The notes beneath the pieces were generated by a model. The model was not told the origin of the DNA. It did not search any database and was given only the letters and a program-made list of their open reading frames with translations. A DNA stretch of 64,000 nt, taken from NCBI GenBank assembly GCA_009667805.1, contig CM019067.1:159421049-159485048 (forward strand), in the 5' to 3' direction. The position numbers and the translations under genes are program-made. The stretch comes from Leptobrachium leishanense (lineage: Eukaryota; Chordata; Amphibia; Anura; Megophryidae). Below are positions 45,849 to 56,533 of this stretch, piece after piece (position 1 is the first letter of the stretch; each line of letters starts with the position of its first letter).

Positions 45849-46410
45849 AGTAATAATGGGAGGAGTGTCTGCAACAAAAATCAAAACCACATAGAGCAGT
45901 CTGTATAACAACATTTAAATTTTCATAGGCCCCCGCCAGAATTACACTCAAAAGATCAAAAAGTAGTGTAGGCATATAATAATTTTACCGCTCCTTCCAA
46001 GAGTTCTGGCTCTTGGGTCACCTCGGATCTGGCTCTCATCCAGGACCTTGGTGGGACCTCCTACAGCTTTCCAGGAACCACTGGTGCAATTTTTGGAAAC
46101 GGATAAAATAATTCCAATAAACTGGATCGGGGCTTGTATTTAAAGTATACACTAATTTATTAGTAGAATCACAATAACATCAGTATCTGACGCGTTTCGA
46201 CTTATATCCCTGTTGAAGTCTTTTGTATATCTTTCAATATATTCCAGAACTCTTGGAAGGAGCGGTAAAATTATTATATGCCTACTCTACTTTTTCATCT
46301 TGTGAGTGTAATTTTGGCGGGGCCTATGAAAATTTTAATGTTCTTCAGACTTCGCTATATGTTTGTGATTTTTGTTGCAGAGAGTCCTCCTGTTATTTTC
46401 ATGATTACTA
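45849..46410. mobile_element. foldback element with 160-bp arms
   Basis: Arms 45849-46009 and 46244-46410 are inverted and highly similar; GGCATATAATAATTTTACCG and CTCCTTCCAAGAGTTCTGG match exactly. The roughly 235-bp loop contains GACGCGTTTCGAC. Arms weaken outward, so the ends may extend to about 45830 and 46425. It lies 210 bases after the CR1-like LINE. No protein. Confidence 0.85.
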
Positions 46411-46651
46411 TTTTTGTCTACCACTTGAGATGAAAGTGCTTTGTGGAGGACACAGATATGTATTATTTTATTCCATTGGCACTGGGTGGGCACGTGTTTT
46501 TATAATCGCATGTTTTAGCACAATAGGGATGGAAATTTACCTGGTCATGCATAAAATTGAGAAGAAATGAATAACCATGGCTGTGTTGGGATTAAAAGAA
46601 ATGAAGATCAACCAATAATGAAACAGGATGTGAACATGGGAAAAAAATCCT

Positions 46652-47345
46652 TTAATCCCTTCAATTTCCCCTACGGATGACGTGTAGGGAACGTCCTAGG
46701 AGTCTCCCGCTGTATGTGGAGGACGTCCCCCACACGTCATCCGCTTGGCGGGAGCTCCTCCGCATACTCTTTCCTCCAGGGTCCCGCGGTGTTCTGACTT
46801 CCTTGAAATTGGACACTGCTTTTATGGGCCCTCCTGATGGAATGACATCATCGTGTCAGACGCGATGACATAATTTTCAGGCGACCACCTGGCACCCTCC
46901 CGATCGGGAGGAGGTAGTGTCTGCCCTTTCAAGCGATGCCTGTCTTTAACTCTTGAGGTGCCGGATCGCGGCCTAGTTCCGGTGGGGGCCGCATCTTAGA
47001 TGGCAGCTCCGGGTCCCCCCTCGTCATCTGATGTCATTGTGCATGGCGCAATGACGTCAGTTAGCCAGGGAACCCCTAGCTGCCCGGGATTTCCTAATCA
47101 AATCCCATGGTGGGGATAGGGGGTTCAGCTGAATGGTGGCAGCTAGAGGGTCGTGTATGATGTCATTCAAAAGGCCATACCATGGCCTTTCCAATGATAC
47201 CAAACATGACCATGTTCAAATTAAGAAACAAATAATAAAAATTAAAACATTTTTTAAAAAACATGTTTTTTGTGTGTGTGTGTTATTTTTATTAATGCAG
47301 CAATGTTGTTCCCATTTCAATTATAATGTGAACAAACTATTTTTT
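46652..47345. mobile_element. third hairpin-rich element of the TTAAYCCCTT group
   Basis: Starts TTAATCCCTTCAATTTCCCC. Carries GGACGTCCCCCACACGTCAT-type palindromes and TGACGTCA at 47052-47059. Its right part (about 47150-47230, ending in a CATGACCATG phrase) matches 37840-37900 in reverse complement, including a hairpin of inverted AAAGGCCAT. Boundaries are approximate. Confidence 0.55.
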
Positions 47346-49269
47346 TCTAAGGGGGGGGTTGCTAGAAATCACGTAATTTCCCCCCCAAAAAATGTAACGA
47401 GTACCTATAAATCTCAATGTATCCTTCCTGGTAAAATACTTTGCAAATAAATATTTCAAATTTTTTTTAACAAGCGCACCACATAGAAAATATAACCGCA
47501 TTGACTCGGATGATAAAATGTGAAAAAAAACACTTTACACGCTGTAGATGATTGAAAATTCAAACTTTATTGCATTTTTTGTTATAATATTCAGGCAGGG
47601 CATGACGTATACATATAATTATGATATATTATGAATCTGCCGGGAAAAAGGGATATATAATTTGTCTGGGTCATATAATAAAATGTGACTTCAAACCACG
47701 TTTAAACATGATGAGCAAAAGCAGCAAAAATGAGGGGGTTAAGGTAAAATAAATAGTACCAGTTTTACATGCTGTGATAGAAACAGAAATACTAATATAT
47801 GGTAATTTTTCTAAAATACAATTAAAATATAATGAAGGTGCATATTGCCCATGTTCGTACATTTCTGTCTCTACTGCAAGAAGAGAGAGCTAGATCCTCA
47901 GTTACACATGTGGTATATTACAAATTAAAAGGACAATCTTACCACAATTTCATTTAATGCTTATGGTGCTATGGGTTGGTCACTCCCTCCACGCTGCCTG
48001 TCCTGGATTTAGCGACAGACTGAGAGTGAGGGTAGAAGCATCTGCCAACTGCTTTGCTGTCATGCAGTGAGGTCTATAGGAGCATTTCATTTCTGCACCC
48101 GGAAAATATCAATGTTTGAAATCGGTGTGTAAATAGATTTTCATGGGGTACATTTCCTTTTAAAACACTTTTCACTTCAATAACATTTCTAGACGTTTTT
48201 TGGTCGTGAAACTGTTAAGATATGAGGTGGCTTTTAGATGGCATCTAATATGGCGTGTTATGGAATGAACGATTTGCAAAATGCATTGGCGATCCCTTCC
48301 ATATTAAGAAATCACTGTTTAGAACAGATGGGCCCGAAAATAATAAAAATAACTGGAGCAAATTTGTCAGAGGGCCGGCAATTATCTTGCAAAATGTAGG
48401 TCGCAGTTGAAGTTTCAGAAGCCCTGCTACAGCGTTTTCAACAATAATTCACAAAGGGACAAGTGAGTAATAGAAAACAACTTTATTTCGGAGAGGATTT
48501 CTAAACATTGAATTGTAGCCCAAGCACTGTATGTACCGGTATGTGGGGTATCATCAAGCAAAAGTAAGACAAACACGCTTTCCTAATTCCCTTTGGGTTC
48601 ATCATAAAAATGCAAATTACATCCGATGAGACTAAAATCAAAAAGGAAATGAAAAGCATGGCACTTAATACTTCAAGATTGTAAGTATGTATCCAGTTAC
48701 TTCAGACTGTCAAACAAAGTTTTGTTATTATTCTTTTTTTCTATATACTCAGCCTGCAGCATTTGTTGGCACTATATAAATAAATCATAAGAATAATAAT
48801 AAAAAAAAACAACTTAAAGAAAACGTCAGAGGGATCAGCAACATCTCATAAAATTAGATTGGCTATTAATTTTTCATTTTCTAATTTAGCATAAGAACGG
48901 GGAACAAACCCATAGGCTAGCCAGACCAGTTCATTTTATTCTTCACTGATTCTTCATTAAGGCGACACTCCAAGCATCATAACAAATTATGCAAGATGCA
49001 TTGCTTATTGTTCAAGAAGGTCCCTTTTTCCATCGTCCTTGCACCCATGACTTGTACCTGCAGAAGGTTTCAGGTTGTGCTGCAGCTGTAATACTCTCCC
49101 TATGGACCTACGATACTGAACTTCCTTATCTGCCCTTCCAAGGTTTTGCTCATACATTGTCCATCTCTCAAGCTCCCCTGGCTGCTACTGTGGCTGTGTA
49201 AATATTAATCAATCCTTAGGTAAATAGAAATCTATAGTTTTCTTTTAACTAGTGTTCTTCTGCAAATTC
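47346..49269. other. intergenic with a small L2 tail and a SINE-like tail
   Basis: 47410-47458 holds ATCTCAATGTATCCTTCCTG then GTAAAATACTTTGCAAATAA, the L2 3' end. 48758-48803 holds GTTGGCACTATATAAATAAA with an AAT tail. The rest is AT-rich without recognised features. Confidence 0.6.
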
Positions 49270-49590
49270 TCTAGTATCAGACATCAAAAAAAGAAGTTTA
49301 GTGAAGGTGTGTAAATGGAGACATTCCAAATAACAGGTAGCAAGTGCCAACTCGCATGTGGTAGAGTCTGAGAAAGCTATTTCTGGCTCCGTATTACAGC
49401 ATAATCTCTTTCCAGGGGTCAAGTTCTAAACATTCAATTCTGATTTGGGTCCTCACACATCAATCTGTTAACATTTCTTAAGTGGTACCTACCCCATGCG
49501 AGTTGGCACTTGCTACCTATTATTTGGAGTTCTGCCATATACAGGTCTTCACTGCGGTTGCCTTTTTTTTTTTTGAGGTCTGATATTTGA
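49270..49590. mobile_element. foldback element
   Basis: GGTAGCAAGTGCCAACTCGC (about 49337) is inverted at about 49500-49530. Arms of about 45 bp are nearly perfect, and weaker similarity continues outward (TATCAGACATC and GAGGTCTGATA). The loop is about 125 bp. Confidence 0.75.
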
Positions 49591-49698
49591 CGATTTGAGA
49601 AGAATACCCATTAAAGATACCTGTGGCTTTTAATTTCTCTAAGGATTTTAACCTGTTATAATATGTTCACTTTGACAATGGAAGGTTATAAGAGGTAT

Positions 49699-50281
49699 TA
49701 GAAACATAGAAAAATGTCGGCAGATAAGAACCTTTCGGCCCATCTAGTCTGCCCAATTACATGGATACTTAACCTGGATTTATCTTTTGTTTAGGATAGC
49801 CTTATGCCTATCCCATGCTTGCTTAAATTCAATTACTGTTTTGGCCTCTACCACTTCAACTGGAAGGCTGTTCCATGTATCCACCACCCTCTCAGTAAAA
49901 TAATGCTTCCTGATGTTACTTTTAAACCTTTGCCCCTCTAATATAAGACTATGTCCTCTTGTTTTGCTACTTTGTTTCCTTTTAAATATACTCCCTTCCT
50001 CTACCTTGTGGATTCCCTTTACGTATTTAAATGTTTCTATCATATCTCCTCTGTCTCGTCCTTTTTCCAAGCTGTACATGTTAAGATCATTAAGCCTTTC
50101 CTGGTAACTTTTCTCCTTCAAGCCGTCCACCATTTTAGTAGCCCTTCTCTGAACTCTCTCTAAGATGTCTATATCCGTCTGGAGATACGGTCTCCAGTAC
50201 TGCACACAGTACTCCAAGTGAGGTCTCACCAGTGCTCTGTACAGTGGCATGAGCACTTCCCTTTTCCTACTGCTAATACCT
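49699..50281 (-). mobile_element. CR1-like LINE 3' fragment (RT remnant)
   Basis: Reverse-strand copy of the last ~580 bases of the 43012 LINE, with one open frame of 158 residues (49780-50256) reading CVQYWRPYLQTDIDILERVQ to the ORF end. It begins at GAGGTATTAGCAG of the RT 3' part and ends in the ATGTTTCTA tail. 5'-truncated and inert. Confidence 0.9.
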
Positions 50282-51727
50282 ATTGCCGCTATATATTGGT
50301 TTTATGATTTGATTTTTAGCACCAGGACATTTATTATTTTGTATTTCAATATTCTCAGAACTGTTGAATACTGACCTAGACTACCTTATATATAGCCTTC
50401 CAACAATTATGAACATTTGTGAAAAAGGCCCCAATGTTTATTATTGCAACGGTTAATGAGGACTATCTGAACTTGAAGTTGCCATGCAACTTTAGCTCCT
50501 TTGAAAGCATAGGAATCGTGTTGGCCAGATTGCTAGCAAATAATTTTCTGAACACCTCCCAAATTGTAGCACTAGTGAGTGCAAACTAATTGCATTGGCA
50601 CTGCCAAAAGGAAACTGCATTAGACATTTTGACTGTCATATGTGTTAATGTTGAATCCATATGTAACATGAAGAAAATAAAGATGACGCTCCAAAGAAGA
50701 ATTCTTTCAAACTTCACACTCCATCGACCACTATTATGGCTCCCCATATGCCACAAGGTTTGCACCAAGCACACACAAAAGAAAAGAATGTGGTATAGTT
50801 TAATCCCAACAGATTGAAAATGTGATTATATAATTGATATTTTATAGGAGAACAAAGTATATCCAGCCAAATAATTTTGATGACCTAGTACAATTACATG
50901 CTCACATATCCCAGAGCCTTATGACGGCTCTGCTTGAGTTTTTTTTTTTTAAAAGTATTTTACCAGGAAAAATACATTGAGATTTCTCTCGTTTTCAAGT
51001 ATGTCCTGGGTGGCGAGTAGGTACCCTTCAAACCTGTGTCTCCACAGTTCTAGAGCAGTGATGTCACTTCTACTCCACCAGCTCAAGCAGTTAATGTTTA
51101 TAACGACAACATCGGACTAGAGCAAAAGCACTAGCAGACAATGCAGCATTAATTCACCTTGCAGACAGTATTTTAAAGCATTATTATTTCTGCAGAGCAG
51201 GAACTAAAGTCTACAATTCTTAATATTTTTAATGTTTTTTGTTAAGCATTCCTCAGCAAACAGGGAGTCTTGGAACCTGATAGTGTGATTTTTCAATGTA
51301 GTGTGTTAAAGGATGCTGTAACTCACAATATACAATGGATTGAGGCAAGAATTGTGCAGTGTGTTCTGTCTGTTACTAATTGAAAAGGTAATGCTCGGCT
51401 TTGTTAAACTGTTCTCGTCACGTGCCCTAGTGTTTTATTATTATAGATAAGCGATCGCTCAAGCACAGATGGTATATTAATCAAATGTAAAATCCCAGGA
51501 CTGTTGCCAATAACATTTACACGATCAGCAAAAAACACTTCTAGGAAGATACATACAAACATTATCAATTGGCAATACAAAGAGAGATTTATATCGGGTT
51601 TGGAAAATTGAAGCTATCGCCTGCGTCAGGTCTGCCACGCTTTAACTCCTTGTTATAGGCACAATCAGCACAAGGGATTTTCACATCTTTTAAATCTTAA
51701 TGCCAGAAAATTAGCAAATTTTGGTTG
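50282..51727. other. intergenic with an L2 tail fragment
   Basis: 50951-51013 holds the inverted L2 3' end (TTTTACCAGGAAAAATACAT, GAGATTTCTCTCGTTTTCAA). Otherwise unrecognised. Confidence 0.6.
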
Positions 51728-51880
51728 CTAACCCCTTCACTACTGATATCGAGATATCTCAAGTTTCAAAGACACGATCTGGTGCCCCGATATCTCGATA
51801 TCTCGATATGCTCATCTGCAGCCCAAAAGCAAATTAAATTAGTTTGCTGCAAATTAATTTTGTTTGCTTTTGGGCTGCAG
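51728..51880. repeat. CTAACCCCTTCACTAC stretch with 18-bp hairpin
   Basis: Arms 51816-51833 (CTGCAGCCCAAAAGCAAA) and 51863-51880 are a perfect 18-bp inverted repeat. The lead-in has repeated GATATCTCGATATCTCGATA palindromes. The opening motif resembles those at 26097 and 37666. Confidence 0.65.
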
Positions 51881-52524
51881 GAGGTGCCCCCAAACTTTTA
51901 GCCTTGTGGGCATAATGCCCTAAGAGCTAAAACTGTAAAATCATCTGCTCACAGCTCTGAAATATCGGGCTTTCAGCAGCCGATGCAGGGAGAAATAGAA
52001 GAAAATAGACCAGGCGCTCAAACCTCTAACTCAGTTTGGCAGTAGATGGCACCATCTACTGGCCAAAAATAGGTGATTTTATGGGAAAAAAAACCTTTCC
52101 ATTACCCATACAGTAAATATATACAGAGTTGTCTCTTTATATGTTCAAGGAAGGTAATTCCTTTTTGACAGGCAGAGAGCTCCATCAACTGGCCAAAAAG
52201 CACCACTACATTAACACAGCCTCGGTGATAACATGCAGGAAAAATGGTCTCAAAGCTTTTCAGATAAATTCAACATTTTGGCTGTCATGTCCAATCTGTT
52301 AAAACTTTATCAGCGTATTCTGGACCCATTTGCAAATTAATTTTAATTACAGTAAATTAAATACCTCTGCATTGCTCCCGAATTAACCCACTTCATGTAT
52401 ACTTGATATTGAACCACCAGTAGGTGCTTTTGACTTTTGAATACATTCGATCTAGATAGTGAAAGAGTTGGCAATAGCCAATCAAGTTTTCTAATGGCAT
52501 AAAAATGTTCCTAACTAAGTTATA
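51881..52524. other. intergenic, nothing recognised
   Basis: AT-rich. Two GGCACCATCTACTGGCCAAAA-like phrases recur (about 52049 and 52172). Confidence 0.45.
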
Positions 52525-52802
52525 TTAACACTTTCCTGCTGGGGGCGCACTATGCCGTACCCGTTGCGGGTGGGCCTTAATGCTGCCGGGCGGCATAGCA
52601 GGCCTCGCTAGTGTCTATGGGCCATGACAGTCCCGCATACCCGTTGTTGCATGCCGCATATCATTGGCTGCTGCGGGACGGCCTTAACTCATGCCATCCC
52701 ACTGCAACCAATGACACGACGCTCGTTAGCTTAGTAGGCAGGACGTAGGATGGGCAAGCGGGGCGTACTAGGACCAATCACTGCCCGGCGGTAAGAGGTT
52801 AA
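52525..52802. mobile_element. TTAA MITE, GC-rich, 278 bp
   Basis: TTAACACTTTCCTGCTGGG at the left and GCCCGGCGGTAAGAGGTTAA at the right are imperfect inverted repeats ending in TTAA. The interior is CpG-rich (GGGCGGCATAGC, CATGCCGCATA). No gene. Confidence 0.65.
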
Positions 52803-55450
52803 TGATTGGACACTCAAAATTGACAGACCAAAAGAGAATATATAAAATTCAGCCTGTCACTCTGCAACTCTGCTAGGCATCTAGTAAATAGGCACTCTAA
52901 GAAAACATGATTAAAACTGCACCTCACGCTGTAACTATATGCAAAACTATGACATAATAGCAATGAATTCTTAATAGTATGATGTCATTTATAAGTCTTT
53001 CCACTAAGTCATATTGTTTTTATTTTGTCATTATTTTCACAATCATTGTACTATTAGGGTTATACCCCATGTCAGGTGTAGGATTATCCAAGGCTCTGGT
53101 GAATTTACCAACTCTATAGACTTCGATGGCTTGGGTAAGTTTGCCAGAGTCTTGCTTAACTTTACATAGAACTGAGAATATAGTTCTTAGATCCTGAATA
53201 GTGGCTGCTTATAATTAGTTTTAAAGATTTCAGTATAAAATAATCTTTTTTATGGTCTGTTTATTCCACTAGTCCAAAGATCAGCCCTCATTGGTCCTTT
53301 TCAACAAACATTTCATCATATGTGATTTTTCTGGTATTCTAGAGAAAGCTGGTTGGAAACATCTTATTGACCCTACTGTATAGGGTCAGGCTTGATGGTG
53401 GCAAACATATTTACGTGTATTGATGTACTGTGCTATGAGGATGCCTTAAATCTTGTTTATTATAGTAGTTTGTGACAGGCATTTTATAGCCTGGAGGACT
53501 CGCCTCTCACTGGCATTATTGTTTATGGATGTACCTACAACAATGGGTTTGCTCTATTTTATTTTGCTAGTTTAAATTGGTCTGGTACTTTGGGAATGGA
53601 GCATCTAATCAATCATATATTTTATGTGGATATTTGATTTACTACTGTCGAGGATTGGTCATTCATTTGGAATTGTATTATTTGACATAGGGAATGTGTT
53701 CCCTCTGGCAGTTTTACATATAACCAGCAAACTCGGGGTCCATTGCTTTGTAATGTTAGACCCTCATGGCCTCCTGTCCTAGCACTTTGAAAGAAAGTGA
53801 AGCAAAGGCTTCCCCTGATCCTCCCCTTGGTCTGTTAAATGATCCAGAAATTCAGAGATGGCAATTTTAATTTTCTCTGCTTTGTATTGCACTTGAACAG
53901 GGAAGGAAGTATAGTATGCCCCTCCACTTTTTGTAAACAAACCAGAAAAACCAATCAGTGTATTTCATTTTCATTTTAAATTTTACTTTTACAAGCTGTA
54001 AGCCCTTAATTAAATTCCATATAGTGCCAGTGACGGATATGTTGTGCGGCACAGTACCAGTGTTGGATACGTTGCACTGTTCCAGCTAGGGACACATTGG
54101 CATGCTCAGCATGTCCCTTGCTGGAGCTGTGCAGTGTCCCACTATATCCCTCTATGACACTGTGCACTTGTAGAGTCAGGGTGGTGGGAAGGAAGGTTGG
54201 AGAGGAAATCAAAGTTGGAAGAGCAGAGGATTCCAGCCAAGTTATCAGAGGGGCAATCCAAAAAGTGAAGTCCAAGAACAAATCAGAGTCAGGAGACCAG
54301 CAGTGTAGATTTGTGTGCAAGAGACAAGCCAAAAAACGTTACACAGATAGGGAGCTTCAGGGAAGGCAGTACTACACAAGGAAGAAACAATTGATACTGA
54401 AGCAAGGCAGGTAGAATGCTTCAGGTGCTTTATACCTGACAGGTGAGGTGGATATTCCACCAGGTGTATCCAGCCAACAGCCAGAGACACAGGCACTAGG
54501 CATGACTCCCCAGGGAAGCCCCAGCCAGTCAAAGCCTCCTTCCCAGCAGCTCACTTATCATACATCTCCCAGGGACCCGGCACCATCTTGCCCCCGTTTC
54601 ATGACTGCAGCAGTGAGTTTCGTGCCCCAGCAAGCTGGGTGTTGGAAAGTGACAGCTGCAACTGGGCACTCGATGCCTCCCCGTCGCGAAGCACAACCCA
54701 GCATCATGCCCCAAGGACCCCAGGCTCGGGCACTTTGGGAGTTGAGTTCCAGGAGGCTGACTGCCCTCTGAGGGAAAAGCCAACGCCTGAACCATGCTGC
54801 AGAGCATCTGGCATATCGCAGCGACTGCACCATATTCCTGGTGACCCTCCTGACGCATCTTTTGTTTCCCTCTAGCTGTGTGGAATCCTGGTAGGATTTT
54901 GAAAACCTGAATAATACAAAATCCAAACATTTCAGATGCGGTATGCCCAACCTGTATTATAATTCTATTTTTCTTTTTCTTGCTGCCTGATTATGCATGT
55001 GAAAGTGAAAAATATGTGTTTTTAAAGATTTGCATTATATGTGTAGGTGTGACTTTCTTGATCTATGTAGTAAAATGATAGTGTGTGTAAAACGGAGTTA
55101 AGATTGTGTTTTCTAGGATATGTTTAAGGTGAACCGGTCAACAAGTGGTTAATTTTTCTTGCTGTGTCTCCTCAACTGATGAAAAGAATATTGATCATTA
55201 ATATCACAAATTTGTTATGTCTGCCCACATGGCGCAGGTTGCCCATAACATGCATCCAGTGACACTTCTCTTAACTTGCATCATTCTGGCAAAGGCTCTC
55301 CTGATGAGTGCCATTTTGCAGTTCACTCTTGCATGTTCCTTGCGCCATCCTTCTTACATCCAATCAGTGACTACTTCTAGTGATATATATTACCTGTTAT
55401 TTGTCCACTCATGTCATGATTCATTGCCCTTCTGTGTATTCCTTCGTTCT
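52803..55450. other. intergenic; 54026-54930 unresolved repeat
   Basis: AT-rich up to about 54020. The next 900 bases are GC-richer and resemble frog retroelement leader sequence (purine-rich GAGTCAGGAGACCAGCAG-like text), with repeated GTGCCAGTG / GTACCAGTG phrases at about 54026-54065. No conserved protein found in frames of up to 133 residues. Confidence 0.4.
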
Positions 55451-55458
55451 ATTGTGAG
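55451..55458. other. hAT target-site duplication, left (ATTGTGAG)
   Basis: Identical to 60533-60540. The 8-bp length is diagnostic of hAT. Confidence 0.92.
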
Positions 55459-55614
55459 TAGGGATGAGCTGATCGGTTCGATATGTTCAGAGTTCGCATC
55501 GAACATCGGCCATTTGGCTGTTCTCCGAACATTTCCTCGTGTTCGCCGCATGTTCGCCGACAATGGACCACAATGCACTTTTCCACTGGCCTGAAGCTTG
55601 TAATTGGCTACAGC

Positions 55615-55643
55615 CTTGCACCTGACCACAGGTCAGGTGCAAG
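55615..55643. promoter_or_regulatory. 13-bp perfect inverted repeat upstream of the hAT promoter
   Basis: CTTGCACCTGACC (55615-55627), a 3-base spacer, then GGTCAGGTGCAAG (55631-55643). Suits a dimeric protein site or a hairpin. Function is inferred only. Confidence 0.7.
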
Positions 55644-55670
55644 ACTATGCCAATCATGGCTCAGAGTCCT

Positions 55671-55693
55671 GATTGGGCAAATTTTGCCCAATC
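55671..55693. promoter_or_regulatory. palindromic CCAAT-box pair
   Basis: GATTGGGCAAA and TTTGCCCAATC-type arms of 11 bp are perfect around one central base. This gives two opposed CCAAT motifs 30-55 bases before the TATA box, and a third CCAAT lies at about 55650. Confidence 0.7.
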
Positions 55694-55725
55694 ATCGGCT
55701 CACAGAGCTAAGTCCCGCAGCATAC

Positions 55726-55732
55726 TATATAA
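55726..55732 (+). promoter_or_regulatory. hAT transposase TATA box TATATAA
   Basis: ACTATATAAGG lies about 800 bases before the transposase ATG and just before the tandem array, so the array would be transcribed as leader. Confidence 0.7.
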
Positions 55733-55786
55733 GGTGTCCCTCGCAGCCCCAGCACGTGTTTTTTGAGAGGAGATTGTTCCGTTAGT

Positions 55787-56420
55787 GTGTGTTCTCACTG
55801 CCAGCAGCTATTGTGGGGGTCTCACTTCTACAAGATATCTGGGAATTGTTGTAATCTGTGTGTTCTCACTGCCAGCAGCTATTGTGGGGGTCTCACTTCT
55901 ACAAGATATCTGGGAATTGTTGTAATCTGTGTGTTCTCACTGCCAGCAGCTATTGGGGGGGTCTCCCTTCTACAAGATATCTGGGAATTGTTGTAATCTG
56001 TGTGTTCTCACTGCCAGCAGCTATTGGGGGGGGTCTCATTTATACAAGATATCTGGGAATTGTTGTAATCTGTGTGTTCTCACTGCCAGCAGCTATTGGG
56101 AGGGTCTCCCTTCTACAAGATATCTGGGAATTGTTGTAATCTGTGTGTTCTCACTGCCAGCAGCTATTGGGGGGGTCTCACTTATACAAGATATCTGTGA
56201 ATTGTTGTAATCTGTGTCTTGTCACTGCCACCCATCAGGGGGTCTCACTGATTTATAGGAGCTTTCTGGGAATTGTAATCTGTGTCTTGTCACTGCTGCT
56301 AGCTATCAGGGGGTCCTATCATGGGGTCTCACAGACTTGTAGCAGATTTCTGCGAATTTTAATCTGTGTCTTGTCACTGGCTGCAGCTATCAGGGTGTCT
56401 CACTGAGTTAAACCAGAGTT
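55787..56420 (+). repeat. 71-bp tandem array in the hAT 5' leader
   Basis: Units start CCAGCAGCTATTG at 55801, 55872, 55943, 56014, 56086 and 56157. The step is 71 bp, with one of 72 from an extra G. Two or three diverged units follow to about 56420. Each contains TACAAGATATCTGGGAATTG and GTAATCTGTGTGTTCTCACT. Two of the three frames through a unit are open and the third has a stop, so open frames of about three units arise without implying a protein. Confidence 0.92.
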
Positions 56421-56533
56421 CTGGAAATCTTTAATCTAGATAACACAGTTGAATCAGAGTTCTGCATATCTCCAATTTTTATAACAGAGTTGAAGCAGAG
56501 TTCTGTATATCTTTAATCTATATATCACTCACC

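Noticed and set aside
49691..50281. AGGTATTA on one side of the CR1 fragment and TAATACCT on the other as target duplication
   Set aside because: They are inverted, not direct, and one belongs to the LINE itself.
54097..54950. Several 95-133-residue frames on both strands
   Set aside because: No conserved motif, overlapping in many frames, likely repeat-derived GC-rich sequence.
55801..56228. CRISPR-like array
   Set aside because: Head-to-tail 71-bp repeats with no distinct spacers, inside a eukaryotic hAT element.
55763..56406. Cysteine-bearing repeat proteins (VCSHCQQLL units)
   Set aside because: Open frames arise from frame cycling in a non-coding tandem array.
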